NCBI GenBank assembly: GCA_028818755.1
Contig: JAPPNF010000137.1
Coordinates: forward strand, 1-41,266
Direction: 5' to 3'
Origin: Deltaproteobacteria bacterium
Lineage (GTDB): Bacteria; Desulfobacterota; Binatia; UBA9968; JAJDTQ01
Length of the DNA stretch: 41,266 bases
The notes under the pieces were generated by a model, which saw nothing but the letters and a program-made list of their open reading frames with translations, made no database searches and had not been told where the DNA came from. Both the position numbers and the translations under genes were made by a program. Below are positions 5,109-12,609 of the stretch, piece after piece. Numbering within the stretch: the stretch's first letter is position 1; every line of letters begins with the position of its first letter.

Positions 5109-7998
5109 CATCTGGAGCATCGCGAAGAAGGAGTTCTCCACCTATTTCTCGTCGCCGGTGGCGTTCATCTTCCTGGGGACGTTCTCGGCCGTCTGCCTGT
5201 TCATCTTCTTCTGGGTCGAGCAGTTCTTCGCGCGCAACATCGTCGATGTGAGGCCGTTGTTCGAGTGGATGCCGATCCTGCTCATCTTTCTGAGCGCGGC
5301 CCTGACCATGAAGATGTGGAGCGAAGAACGGCGCATGGAAACCCTCGAGTTTCTCTTCACCATGCCGGTCAGGACGCTCCATCTCGTGCTCGGCAAGTTC
5401 CTGGCGTGTCTGGGCCTGGTGGCGGTGGCGCTGCTGCTGACGCTGGGAGTCCCGGTGACGGTCTCCTTCATGGGCGGCCTCGACTGGGGCCCGGTCGTGG
5501 GGGCGTACACGGCATCGCTGCTGCTGGCGGCGGCCTACTGCTCCGTCGGCCTCTACATCAGCTCCCGGAACGAGAGCCAGATAGCAAGCCTCATCCTCAC
5601 CACCGTCATCGGCTTCGTGTTTTACCTGCTGGGGTCCCTGACGTTCGGCTTCCTGGTGGGCGTCCAGTGGGCCGAATTCTTGGGGCTGGCGGCCACCGGC
5701 GTCCGCTTCGAGTCCATTACCCGGGGCGTCCTGGACCTCCGGGACATCTACTACTACGTCAGCGTGGTCGGCGTCTTTCTCGCCTTGAACGTCTACTCCC
5801 TCGAACGGCTGCGATGGTCCCGGGAGGGGCAGAAGAAGCGCCACGGCGCGTGGCGGGCCGTGACCGCGCTGGTGGTGCTCAATTTCGTCCTGGCCAACTT
5901 CTGGCTCCACCGCGGACTCGACGTGCGCGCGGACCTCACCGAGGGAAGGGACTACACCATTTCCCAGGCGACTCGGGACCTCGTCGCCCAGTTGCGGGAG
6001 CCGCTGCTCATCCGGGGTTACTTCAGCGCCCGCACCCACCCGGTGCTGGCGCCGCTGGTGCCCCGGATCCGTGACACCATTCGCGAGATCGAGTCCATCA
6101 GCGGCGGCCGGGTGCGCGCCGAGTTCGTGGATCCCCGGGAGGAGCCCGATCTCGAGGAGGAAGCCAACCAGCGCTACGGCATCCGGCCGATCCCGTTCCG
6201 GACGGAAGACCGCTACCAGACTTCGCTGGTCAACTCGTACTTCGACCTGCTGCTCCAGTACGGCGACAAGCACGAGGTGCTGCGGTTCACGGACCTGATC
6301 GAGATCAAGCGCGGCCGCACGGGAACCGACATCCGCCTGCGGAACCTCGAGTACGACCTCGCCCGGGGCATCAAGAAGGTGCTGTACGGGTTTCAGGACA
6401 TCGGCGCGCTGTTCGCCGGCATCGATCAACCGGTGGAGTTCCGCGGGTACATCTCGTCTGAAGAGAAGCTGCCGAAGTCCATCGCGCCCTTCAGGCGGCA
6501 GTTGGTGACCTCTCTGGGGGAGCTCCGCAAGGAGTCGGAGGGAAAGTTCCGGTACGAGATCATCGATCCCGAGGCCAAGGGCGCCGCGGTGGCCAAGCAG
6601 CTCGCCGACCAGTACGGTTTCCGCCCCATGGCGGCGGGCCCCTTCGATCCGAAACGGTTCTATTTCTACATGGTCATGAAGAACAACGGCAGCACGGTGC
6701 AGGTGCCTCTGCCCGGGAAGCTGAACCAGGAGTCCGCCAGGCGGAGCGTGGAGTCGGCGTTGCGCCGGTTCGCCCCGGGGTTCATCAAGACCGTCGGTTT
6801 CCACACCCCGCCGCCGGAGCCGCGGCAGCAGGGAGCGCGTTTCCAGCCCCCGCCCCGGCTGTTCCGGTTCGCGCTGCGGAAGCTGAGGGCGAACTATCGC
6901 ATCGCGGAGGTGGACCTCAAGTCAGGGCTGGTGCCGGAAAACGTCGATCTGCTGTTGCTCGCGGCTCCCAAGGAGCTGACGCCGAAGCAGCGCTTCGCCG
7001 TGGATCAGTTTCTCATGAAGGGCGGCTCGGTGGCTTTGCTGACGTCGCCCTATACCGTGTCGCGCACCCCCGCCGGTCTGGCCGCCGCCCGGTACACCTC
7101 CGGTCTCGAGCCGCTGCTGGAGCACTACGGCGTCATGGTCCGGAAGACGCTGGTGCTCGATCCCCGGAACGAGCCCTTCCCGGTGTTCGTGAACCGGAAG
7201 GCCGGCGCCTTCACCGTACGCGAGCTGCAGCTCGTGCCCTACCCCTACTTCGTCGACATCAGGGGCGAGGGCCTCAATCAGGACAATCCCATGACCGCCA
7301 GGCTGCCCCAGTTGACCCTGAGCTGGGCTTCGCCGCTGACGCTTCCGGACGACGAAGCCGGAGGCACCCGCGCCACGCCGTTGCTCACGAGCTCCGAGGC
7401 GTCGTGGCTGTCGAGCTCCCTCAAGGTTCATCCCGACTTCAAGGTCCACCCCAAGCTGGGGTTCGAGAAAGAGGGCCAGGCCAGGGGGCACGTGCTGGGT
7501 GCGGTGGTGGAGGGCACCTTCCGTTCCTACTACGCGGGCAAGGACTCGCCGTTGCTGGCCAGGGACAACAGCGAAGAGAAACCGCCGCCGCGGGGCGGCG
7601 AGGCGGCGGAGAAGACGGGAGAGGAAGAGGAACCGGTGGTGGCCGGAATGATCGAGAAGTCGCCGGAGTCGGCCCGGATCATTCTCGTCGGCTCCAACGA
7701 AGCGTTCACCGACCAGACGCTTCAGTTGTCCCGCGCCGCCAACAACGACCGGTTCGTCAACTCGCTGCAGTTCCTGGAGAACGTGGTGGACTGGGCCCTG
7801 GAGGACCGCGCGCTGCTGTCCATTCGGAGCCGCGCCCACTTCGCCCGGACGCTGGTGCCCATGACGCGCGAGCAGAAGGCTTTCTGGGAGTACCTGAACT
7901 ACGGCATCGTCCTGGTGGGCCTGGCGCTGATCTACGGCGCCCACCGTTATCATCTGCGTCGCCTGCGGGACCGCTACCACACGATGTTGGCGGCGTGA
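5098..7998 (+). CDS. Fused GldF-GldG-like ABC permease / periplasmic auxiliary protein
   Basis: A 966-residue protein from ATG 5098. Residues 1-245 are an ABC-2 permease with about six membrane segments (KKEFSTYFSSPVAFIFLG at the start, as in GldF). A further membrane segment (about 255-275, ALVVLNFVLANFWL) is followed by the GldG signature RADLTEGRDYTIS and a long extracytoplasmic ABC_transp_aux region (PF09822-like, to about residue 900). A final membrane helix near 925-945 and a basic tail (RYHLRRLRDRYH) end the protein. In Bacteroidetes GldF and GldG are separate; here they are one chain. A Glu/Lys-rich insert (about 825-850) looks disordered. It is coupled to the ATPase by an 11-base overlap and is followed by the DUF4340 gene after a palindromic repeat. 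Confidence 0.88.
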   Translation: MAGSIWSIAKKEFSTYFSSPVAFIFLGTFSAVCLFIFFWVEQFFARNIVDVRPLFEWMPILLIFLSAALTMKMWSEERRMETLEFLFTMPVRTLHLVLGKFLACLGLVAVALLLTLGVPVTVSFMGGLDWGPVVGAYTASLLLAAAYCSVGLYISSRNESQIASLILTTVIGFVFYLLGSLTFGFLVGVQWAEFLGLAATGVRFESITRGVLDLRDIYYYVSVVGVFLALNVYSLERLRWSREGQKKRHGAWRAVTALVVLNFVLANFWLHRGLDVRADLTEGRDYTISQATRDLVAQLREPLLIRGYFSARTHPVLAPLVPRIRDTIREIESISGGRVRAEFVDPREEPDLEEEANQRYGIRPIPFRTEDRYQTSLVNSYFDLLLQYGDKHEVLRFTDLIEIKRGRTGTDIRLRNLEYDLARGIKKVLYGFQDIGALFAGIDQPVEFRGYISSEEKLPKSIAPFRRQLVTSLGELRKESEGKFRYEIIDPEAKGAAVAKQLADQYGFRPMAAGPFDPKRFYFYMVMKNNGSTVQVPLPGKLNQESARRSVESALRRFAPGFIKTVGFHTPPPEPRQQGARFQPPPRLFRFALRKLRANYRIAEVDLKSGLVPENVDLLLLAAPKELTPKQRFAVDQFLMKGGSVALLTSPYTVSRTPAGLAAARYTSGLEPLLEHYGVMVRKTLVLDPRNEPFPVFVNRKAGAFTVRELQLVPYPYFVDIRGEGLNQDNPMTARLPQLTLSWASPLTLPDDEAGGTRATPLLTSSEASWLSSSLKVHPDFKVHPKLGFEKEGQARGHVLGAVVEGTFRSYYAGKDSPLLARDNSEEKPPPRGGEAAEKTGEEEEPVVAGMIEKSPESARIILVGSNEAFTDQTLQLSRAANNDRFVNSLQFLENVVDWALEDRALLSIRSRAHFARTLVPMTREQKAFWEYLNYGIVLVGLALIYGAHRYHLRRLRDRYHTMLAA

Positions 7999-8075
7999 AC
8001 CCTCACCCCGACCCTCTCCCAGAGGGAGAGGGGGGCAAATTGCCCTCTCCCTCTGGGAGAGGGTTGGGTGAGGGT
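7999..8075. repeat. [15 protein letters not shown] palindromic repeat between gldFG and the DUF4340 gene
   Basis: A 77-bp near-perfect inverted repeat starting one base after the stop codon of the permease. The left half begins ACCCTCACCCC and the right half ends GGGTGAGGGT, with CCCTCTCCC/GGGAGAGGG cores and a CAAATTG centre. In mRNA it would form a long hairpin inside the operon. No U-tract follows, so it is not a canonical terminator. Confidence 0.88.
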
Positions 8076-8098
8076 CCTGAAATGGAAGGATTGTTTGC

Positions 8099-9025
8099 GT
8101 GAGCCGATCGGTCAAGCTCTTGTTGCTGTTGCTGGTGCTGCAGGCGGGTCTGGTGGCCTGGGTCAACTTCCAGGTAGATGAACCGGGCGCTGTCGAGGCG
8201 GACGAGCCGTTGCTGGCCCTGGACCTGGAGAGCGCCGACGCCGTGACCATCGAGCGAAAGGGGGACGCGCCTTTGCGTCTGACGCGCAAGGACGCCGGCT
8301 GGGTCCTTTCCGGGAAGGGCGACTTTCCGGTAGCGTCGGCGAAGTTCGAGGAGTTCGCCGAAAAGCTGCTCAAGGCCAAGCGGTCCTGGCCGGTGGGAAG
8401 GACCCTGGTGGCGGCCAGGCAGTTGAGGGTGACCGAGGAGGACTTCGAGCGGCGGGTGCGGTTCCTCAAGGGGACGGAGGTCCTGGGCGACGTCTTCCTC
8501 GGCTCGTCGCCGGGATTCCGCAAGGTGCACGCGCGTCTCGACGGCGACGAGCACACCCATGCCATCGAGTTCAACGCCTTCGACGCTCCGCCGGACGCGG
8601 GCTCGTGGTACGACACGGAGGTCCTGAAGACGGCGGTGGAGGACATCGCCCGCATCGATCTGGGGGTCTACGCGTTGAAGGCCGGGGACGGCGGGTTTCA
8701 GGTCGAAGGGCTGCGGGAGAACGAGGAAACCGACGCCGGGCCGGTGAAGGAGCTCGTGGAGCGCGTGGCCGGGATCGATTTCAGAGAGGTGCTCTCGAAG
8801 GACGGCAAGGCGCGCTTCGACGCCGGACGGGCCATCCTCGAGTACGTCATCGAGACGAAGGCTGGATCGACCATCACGCACACGGTCGTATCCCCGAAGG
8901 AGGGCGACCACTATATCCTCAAGAGCTCCGCGCAACCCCACTACTTCGAAGTGGAGAAGGAGCGGTTCGACAAGCTGCGCGACACCAGCCGGGTGCAACT
9001 GGTCAAGGGCGTCGTATCCGGTTGA
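8099..9025 (+). CDS. DUF4340 domain protein of the Gld-like ABC system
   Basis: A 308-residue protein starting with GTG at 8099. A single N-terminal membrane anchor (residues 5-23, VKLLLLLLVLQAGLVAWV) is followed by a repeated DUF4340 pattern: DAVTIERKGDAPLRLTRKD, GWVLSGKGDFPVASAKFEEF, then a second, related half. Proteins of this family are regularly encoded right after GldG-like genes and are thought to sit on the outer face of the membrane with that complex; the molecular role is unknown. The gene is third in the operon and is separated from the permease by the palindromic repeat at 7999-8075. The stop codon overlaps the -35 box of the next promoter. Confidence 0.85.
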   Translation: MSRSVKLLLLLLVLQAGLVAWVNFQVDEPGAVEADEPLLALDLESADAVTIERKGDAPLRLTRKDAGWVLSGKGDFPVASAKFEEFAEKLLKAKRSWPVGRTLVAARQLRVTEEDFERRVRFLKGTEVLGDVFLGSSPGFRKVHARLDGDEHTHAIEFNAFDAPPDAGSWYDTEVLKTAVEDIARIDLGVYALKAGDGGFQVEGLRENEETDAGPVKELVERVAGIDFREVLSKDGKARFDAGRAILEYVIETKAGSTITHTVVSPKEGDHYILKSSAQPHYFEVEKERFDKLRDTSRVQLVKGVVSG

Positions 9026-9049
9026 CACCGCGTCCGGTCCTCGGATACT
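9022..9049 (+). promoter_or_regulatory. Candidate sigma-70 promoter of the cupin gene
   Basis: A perfect -35 TTGACA (9022-9027) and a -10-like GATACT (9044-9049) are 16 bases apart. The -35 box overlaps the TGA of the preceding gene. The predicted transcript begins near 9056 and contains the hairpin at 9080-9108 before the cupin start. Confidence 0.5.
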
Positions 9050-9079
9050 TTCGACCGATTGGGCCACCGGTTACAGCTA

Positions 9080-9108
9080 GTGTGGTGTCAATTAACCAGA
9101 CACCACAC
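9080..9108 (+). promoter_or_regulatory. Perfect 10-bp inverted repeat in the cupin gene leader
   Basis: GTGTGGTGTC (9080-9089) and GACACCACAC (9099-9108) are perfect inverted copies around a 9-base AT-rich spacer. It ends 4 bases before the GGGAGG Shine-Dalgarno (9113-9118) of the gene at 9126. It may be a repressor operator or an mRNA hairpin that controls translation. It lacks a U-tract, so it is unlikely to be a terminator. Confidence 0.6.
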
Positions 9109-9125
9109 CAAAGGGAGGAGATACC

Positions 9126-9761
9126 ATGAGCGCACGTCCCATGCCGACGCAGGAAACGGAAACCTCGACCGCCAAGCGGTTCATCGCGGCCATCCGGCAG
9201 CTCCATACCGACGAGCCTGATGTCGACAGGCGATGGGAGAAGATGGGGTCCCTTCTGAGCGAGCTGCTGGCGGACCCCAGCGTCAAGGCGCAGTCCGAGA
9301 AGTGGCCCGATTGCGATCAGGGCGGGCTGACCGCGCCCGAGGGCGCTCAGCGGGCCCAGAACCTCCTCCTCTACGAGGACCCGGACCACGGATTCGTCAT
9401 CAACGGGCTCGTCAAGGCGCCGGGAACCCGCACCAGCATCCACGACCACGCCCACAACTGGACGTTGTACGGGGTCCTGGACGGTCGCGAGACCATCGAG
9501 CGCTACGAGCGGCTTGACGACGGCTCCAAGCCGGACTACGCGGAAGTCCGGAAGACCGAGAACGCCGAGGTGGGACCGGGCAAGATCGATCTCGTGCGCC
9601 CGTGGCAGATCCACGCCGAGCAGAGCGGCGAGGATCGCACCGTCGCCATCATCGTGCGCGCGGAGAAACCGGGCACCTTCCTCCAGGGCCGCTACGACCC
9701 GGAGACCTGCGAGTACTGGCAGGGCTACGGGCCGACGCAGATACCCTTCGAGTTCGAATAG
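9126..9761 (+). CDS. Cupin protein, cysteine dioxygenase-like
   Basis: A 211-residue soluble protein from ATG 9126, with GGGAGG 7 bases upstream. The central part is a cupin barrel. Motif 1 includes APGTRTSIHDHAHNWTLYGV followed by LDGRETIERYER, giving the His-x-His pair; motif 2 includes GPGKIDLVRPWQIH with the third His. This three-His pattern and the IHDHAHNWTLYGVLDG wording resemble cysteine dioxygenase / thiol dioxygenase family proteins, which oxidise thiols with Fe(II) and O2. The N-terminal 90 residues form a helical cap of unknown role. It stands alone between the Gld-like operon and the lytic transglycosylase gene, with its own promoter and leader hairpin. The substrate cannot be read from the sequence. 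Confidence 0.75.
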   Translation: MSARPMPTQETETSTAKRFIAAIRQLHTDEPDVDRRWEKMGSLLSELLADPSVKAQSEKWPDCDQGGLTAPEGAQRAQNLLLYEDPDHGFVINGLVKAPGTRTSIHDHAHNWTLYGVLDGRETIERYERLDDGSKPDYAEVRKTENAEVGPGKIDLVRPWQIHAEQSGEDRTVAIIVRAEKPGTFLQGRYDPETCEYWQGYGPTQIPFEFE

Positions 9762-9868
9762 TTTCTCCGGGGGCGGAGTCCGTCTCCTCCAAAGGCTGTT
9801 CTTCGCATCCATTGCGGCTATGGGCAGTGACCATGTAGGGCCTCTTTTTCGCAAGGTACACGGCAAAG

Positions 9869-9897
9869 TTGACAAACAGGTTCACTCCGGGTACCCT
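9869..9897 (+). promoter_or_regulatory. Candidate promoter of the lytic transglycosylase gene
   Basis: TTGACA (9869-9874) and TACCCT (9892-9897) are 17 bases apart. The chosen ATG lies 6 bases after the -10 box, so the start of transcription would coincide with the start codon (leaderless). The -10 keeps only the TAnnnT positions. Confidence 0.45.
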
Positions 9898-9903
9898 AAG
9901 CCG

Positions 9904-11556
9904 ATGCTTTTTAAGGGATTCTGCGTGACACGCTGCTTCGTCGTCCTCGCGAGTCTTCTTTTTCTCCTTTTCAGCGGTCTGTCGCACACCCCGTCAGCGT
10001 TGGCGCGCGGTGCCGTTTCGACGGCAAAGGACCCGTTCGCCATCCCCAAAGGGCTCGAGCCCGCCGTCGAATTCTGGAAGGCGATCTTTCTCGACTACGA
10101 CTCCGACGAGCTGGTGTTCTTCGACCCCAAGGACATGTCGAAGATACACCGGGTGGTGAAGGTCAAGGAGGGCTCGCGGGCGCGTGCACGGCGGGTGGTC
10201 CGTTCCGTGCGCGCACAACTCGTGCGGCGCGGCATCCCGTCGCACCGGATCAAGGTACAGCGGGGTATCAGCGAGCGTTTCACGGCCGGGGTGCGGCGGT
10301 CCGGGCGTTACATGGAGCACATGCGCAAGATCTTTGCCGCCCGCCAACTCCCCTTGGAGCTTGTCTACCTGCCGCTGGTGGAATCCTCTTTCAGGAACGA
10401 TGCGCGCTCGTTCCGGGGCGCCGTGGGCATGTGGCAGTTCATGCCCCGCACCGGACGTCGATACATGCGCGTGACGCGGCTCGTGGACGAGCGCAGGGAT
10501 CCCCTGGAGGCAACCCGGGCGGCGGCCCGCCTGCTGCAGGAGAACTACCGGGAGCTCAAGACCTGGCCGTTGGCGGTCACGGCCTACAACCACGGGCGCG
10601 CCGGCATGAAGAGGGCGGTGCGCAGAGTGGGCACCCGGGACATCGTCACCATCATCCGGCGTTATCGCAGCCGTACTTTCAAGTTCGCGTCCAAGAACTT
10701 CTACGCGGAGTTTCTGGCGGCGGTGCATGTCATGCGCGAGGTCGAGCGGCACCTGCCCCACGTCCGCTTCGATCAACTGGTGCACTTCGATGAGATCAGC
10801 CTCCACCGGCGGGTTGCGGTGTCCGCGCTGCTTCGTCACAGCCGCGTCTCCCGCGCCCAGCTGCTCGCGTGGAATCCCGCCCTGAGCCGCCGCGCGTCGT
10901 GGTTGCCCAAGGGATATCGGCTCAAGGCGCCGAAGAAGGAGAGCCATCGGTTCCGCACCGCATTGTCCAACATGGGTCCGATGCCGACGTTCCCCTACCA
11001 CGTGGTCAGCCGCGGCGATACGCTCTCCGAGCTTGCAAAGATCTACGGCACCTCAACTCACGCCATACAGTCCGTCAACGGCTTGAGGAGCGCCCATCGA
11101 TTGCTCGTAGGCCAGCGCCTCGAGATCCCGAACAAGTCGTCGGTCAAGGCGGGCGCGGCGCCGCCGGTCAGGAGGCAACTGGCCGCGGTGGAACGTCCGC
11201 GTCAGGGGAACGACTCGTACCACGTGGTCAGTCGAGGCGACACGCTTTGGGACATCGCCCAGATCTACGGTACATCGGTGCACGTCATTCAATCCGTGAA
11301 CGGCCTGGCGAGCGTCCGGAGCCTGCAGGTAGGCCAGCGGCTCGAGATCCCGGACAAGTCGTTCGCGAGCCAGGTCAAGAAGCGGGTGGTGAAGAAGCGG
11401 CGGCTCTATCATCTCGTGCGGCGGGGCGAGACGCTTTCCGCCATCGCCGACCGCTACGGCGTGTCGCCGGCCGCCATTCAGCGCGCCAACGCCATCCGCA
11501 ACAGAAACCGGATCCGCGCCGGCCAGCGTCTCCGAATCCCCGGGACGCGATCCTGA
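9904..11556 (+). CDS. mltD: Membrane-bound lytic murein transglycosylase with three LysM repeats (MltD-like)
   Basis: A 550-residue exported protein. The frame is open from 9514, but the signal peptide begins at the ATG at 9904 (MLFKGFCVTR, hydrophobic VVLASLLFLLFSG, cleavage near ALARG). The goose-type SLT domain covers about residues 130-270; the catalytic Glu is E160 in LPLVESSF, followed by GAVGMWQFMPRTGRRY and AVTAYNHG, the usual family motifs. Three LysM peptidoglycan-binding repeats begin near residues 365, 439 and 502 (YHVVSRGDTL, YHVVSRGDTL, YHLVRRGETL). It cleaves glycan strands to 1,6-anhydro products in the periplasm. No Cys lipobox is evident, so it may be soluble or held by the signal anchor. 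It is monocistronic, followed by a MITE-like repeat. Confidence 0.92.
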   Translation: MLFKGFCVTRCFVVLASLLFLLFSGLSHTPSALARGAVSTAKDPFAIPKGLEPAVEFWKAIFLDYDSDELVFFDPKDMSKIHRVVKVKEGSRARARRVVRSVRAQLVRRGIPSHRIKVQRGISERFTAGVRRSGRYMEHMRKIFAARQLPLELVYLPLVESSFRNDARSFRGAVGMWQFMPRTGRRYMRVTRLVDERRDPLEATRAAARLLQENYRELKTWPLAVTAYNHGRAGMKRAVRRVGTRDIVTIIRRYRSRTFKFASKNFYAEFLAAVHVMREVERHLPHVRFDQLVHFDEISLHRRVAVSALLRHSRVSRAQLLAWNPALSRRASWLPKGYRLKAPKKESHRFRTALSNMGPMPTFPYHVVSRGDTLSELAKIYGTSTHAIQSVNGLRSAHRLLVGQRLEIPNKSSVKAGAAPPVRRQLAAVERPRQGNDSYHVVSRGDTLWDIAQIYGTSVHVIQSVNGLASVRSLQVGQRLEIPDKSFASQVKKRVVKKRRLYHLVRRGETLSAIADRYGVSPAAIQRANAIRNRNRIRAGQRLRIPGTRS

Positions 11557-11565
11557 ACAGGACAT

Positions 11566-11749
11566 TAGGGTCCTGTCCCACGTAATTCTTCACCGATCTG
11601 CTGGTCTTTCTCGTCGTCGGCTGCGTTGCTCTTCCTCGCGTGGTGCCCGCCCTGGGGCGACCTACGGTCGCCCCTACTCGTCATCGCGCCTTGCCGACGA
11701 CAAGAAATCCTGCGCATCTCGGTAAAGAATTACGTGGGACAGGACCCTA
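11566..11749. mobile_element. MITE-like element, copy 1, with nested GGGGCGACC palindrome
   Basis: A 184-bp element bounded by perfect 25-bp terminal inverted repeats (11566-11590 and 11725-11749), starting TAGGGTCCTG and ending CAGGACCCTA. The TA at both ends is compatible with insertion at TA, as in IS630/Tc1-type elements. The core (TTGCTCTTCCTCGCGTGGTG, then TCGTCATCGCGCCTTGCCGA) is shared with 13905-14065. Relative to that copy, it carries an extra stretch of about 25 bases containing GGGGCGACC/GGTCGCCCC, related to the repeat at 41057. No transposase is encoded. Confidence 0.88.
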
Positions 11750-11752
11750 GGG

Positions 11753-11790
11753 CATATGCGGCCGATGCGATATAATGGCCGCAGCATATG
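11753..11790 (+). promoter_or_regulatory. Candidate ccsA promoter inside an imperfect palindrome
   Basis: A perfect -10 box TATAAT lies at 11771-11776, with no recognisable -35 box. It is flanked by inverted arms CATATGCGGCC (11753-11763) and GGCCG-CAG-CATATG (11777-11790). The right arm contains the ccsA ATG (11788). A transcript would start about 5 bases before the ATG. The symmetry around the -10 suggests a repressor site; this is inference. Confidence 0.45.
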
Positions 11791-12609
11791 TACCAGAGCC
11801 TTCTCCAGGCCACGGCGGGATTCTACCTTCTGGCGACGGGCGCCTTCATCCTGTACCTGTTCTCCCCGCGGGAATCCTTCTCCCGCGCGGGGCAGGGCCT
11901 GCTGCTGGCCGGTTTCATAGGCCACGCGGCCAAGTTCACGCTTCTCTTCCATGAGGCCGGCTTCCCCGCGCTGGCCCAGACCCATGCCACGCTCTCCTTC
12001 TACGGGTGGCTGATGGTGGGCGTGTACCTGACGGTGCAGCTCCGGTACCGGCTCCCCATCCTGGGCGGCTTTGTCGCGCCGCTGGCCTTCCTGATGTCGC
12101 TGCGCTCCATCGCCCTGGGGGATCCCGGGCTGGAGACGCCGCCGGCTTTGCTGACCTACTGGCTGCCGCTGCACGTGACCCTGGCGTTGCTGGGCAACGC
12201 GGTCTTCGCCCTGGCGTTCGCGGTGAGCGTCGTTTACCTGCTGGTCCGGCGCCAGCTCAAGAACAAGCGCATGACCGGCCTGAGCCGCGCCGTGCCCGCC
12301 CTGGAGACGCTGGACCGCCTCAACAAGATCTTCCTGGTGTGGGGCTTTCCGTTCATGACCCTGGGCATCCTCACCGGCAGCGTGTGGGCGCATGCGCAGT
12401 GGGGCACCTACTGGTCGTGGGACCCGCGGCAGATCACCTCCGGCCTGACGTGGCTCCTTTACGGCATCCTCCTCCACGGCCGCCTGACCGCCGGCTGGCG
12501 CGGCAGGAAGGCGGCGGTATGGACCATCGCGGGTTTCCTGATCGTCCTGGGCTACTTTCTCTGGGGGGACGCGTTGTTCCTGAGCCGCCACGGAGGCCGC
12601 TTTGAGTGA
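11788..12609 (+). CDS. ccsA: Cytochrome c biogenesis protein CcsA/HemX-like
   Basis: A 273-residue integral membrane protein with about eight hydrophobic segments. The haem-handling WWD-type motif is present in altered form as GTYWSWDPRQITSGLTWLLY near residue 210. Conserved His residues occur before it (HAAKFTLLFH, QTHATLSFYGW, LPLHVTLAL) and in GSVWAHAQWG. Proteins like this are encoded directly before hemA in many bacteria and are called HemX or CcsA. They belong to the cytochrome c assembly family (PF01578) and move or hold haem at the membrane, or tune HemA levels. The gene overlaps hemA by 8 bases, so it is the first gene of the haem operon. No ccsB (ResB) partner lies in this window. 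Confidence 0.88.
   Translation: MYQSLLQATAGFYLLATGAFILYLFSPRESFSRAGQGLLLAGFIGHAAKFTLLFHEAGFPALAQTHATLSFYGWLMVGVYLTVQLRYRLPILGGFVAPLAFLMSLRSIALGDPGLETPPALLTYWLPLHVTLALLGNAVFALAFAVSVVYLLVRRQLKNKRMTGLSRAVPALETLDRLNKIFLVWGFPFMTLGILTGSVWAHAQWGTYWSWDPRQITSGLTWLLYGILLHGRLTAGWRGRKAAVWTIAGFLIVLGYFLWGDALFLSRHGGRFE

Noticed and set aside
4074..5141. Long antisense open frames opposite the ABC ATPase and many other genes (for example 4783-6804 and 6922-8655)
   Set aside because: They are rich in Arg, Pro and His with no family resemblance, and lie exactly opposite well-supported genes. High-GC coding DNA routinely leaves such antisense frames open.
7999..8075. The palindromic repeats as rho-independent terminators
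   Set aside because: None is followed by a T-tract, and several lie inside operons or even inside imuB.
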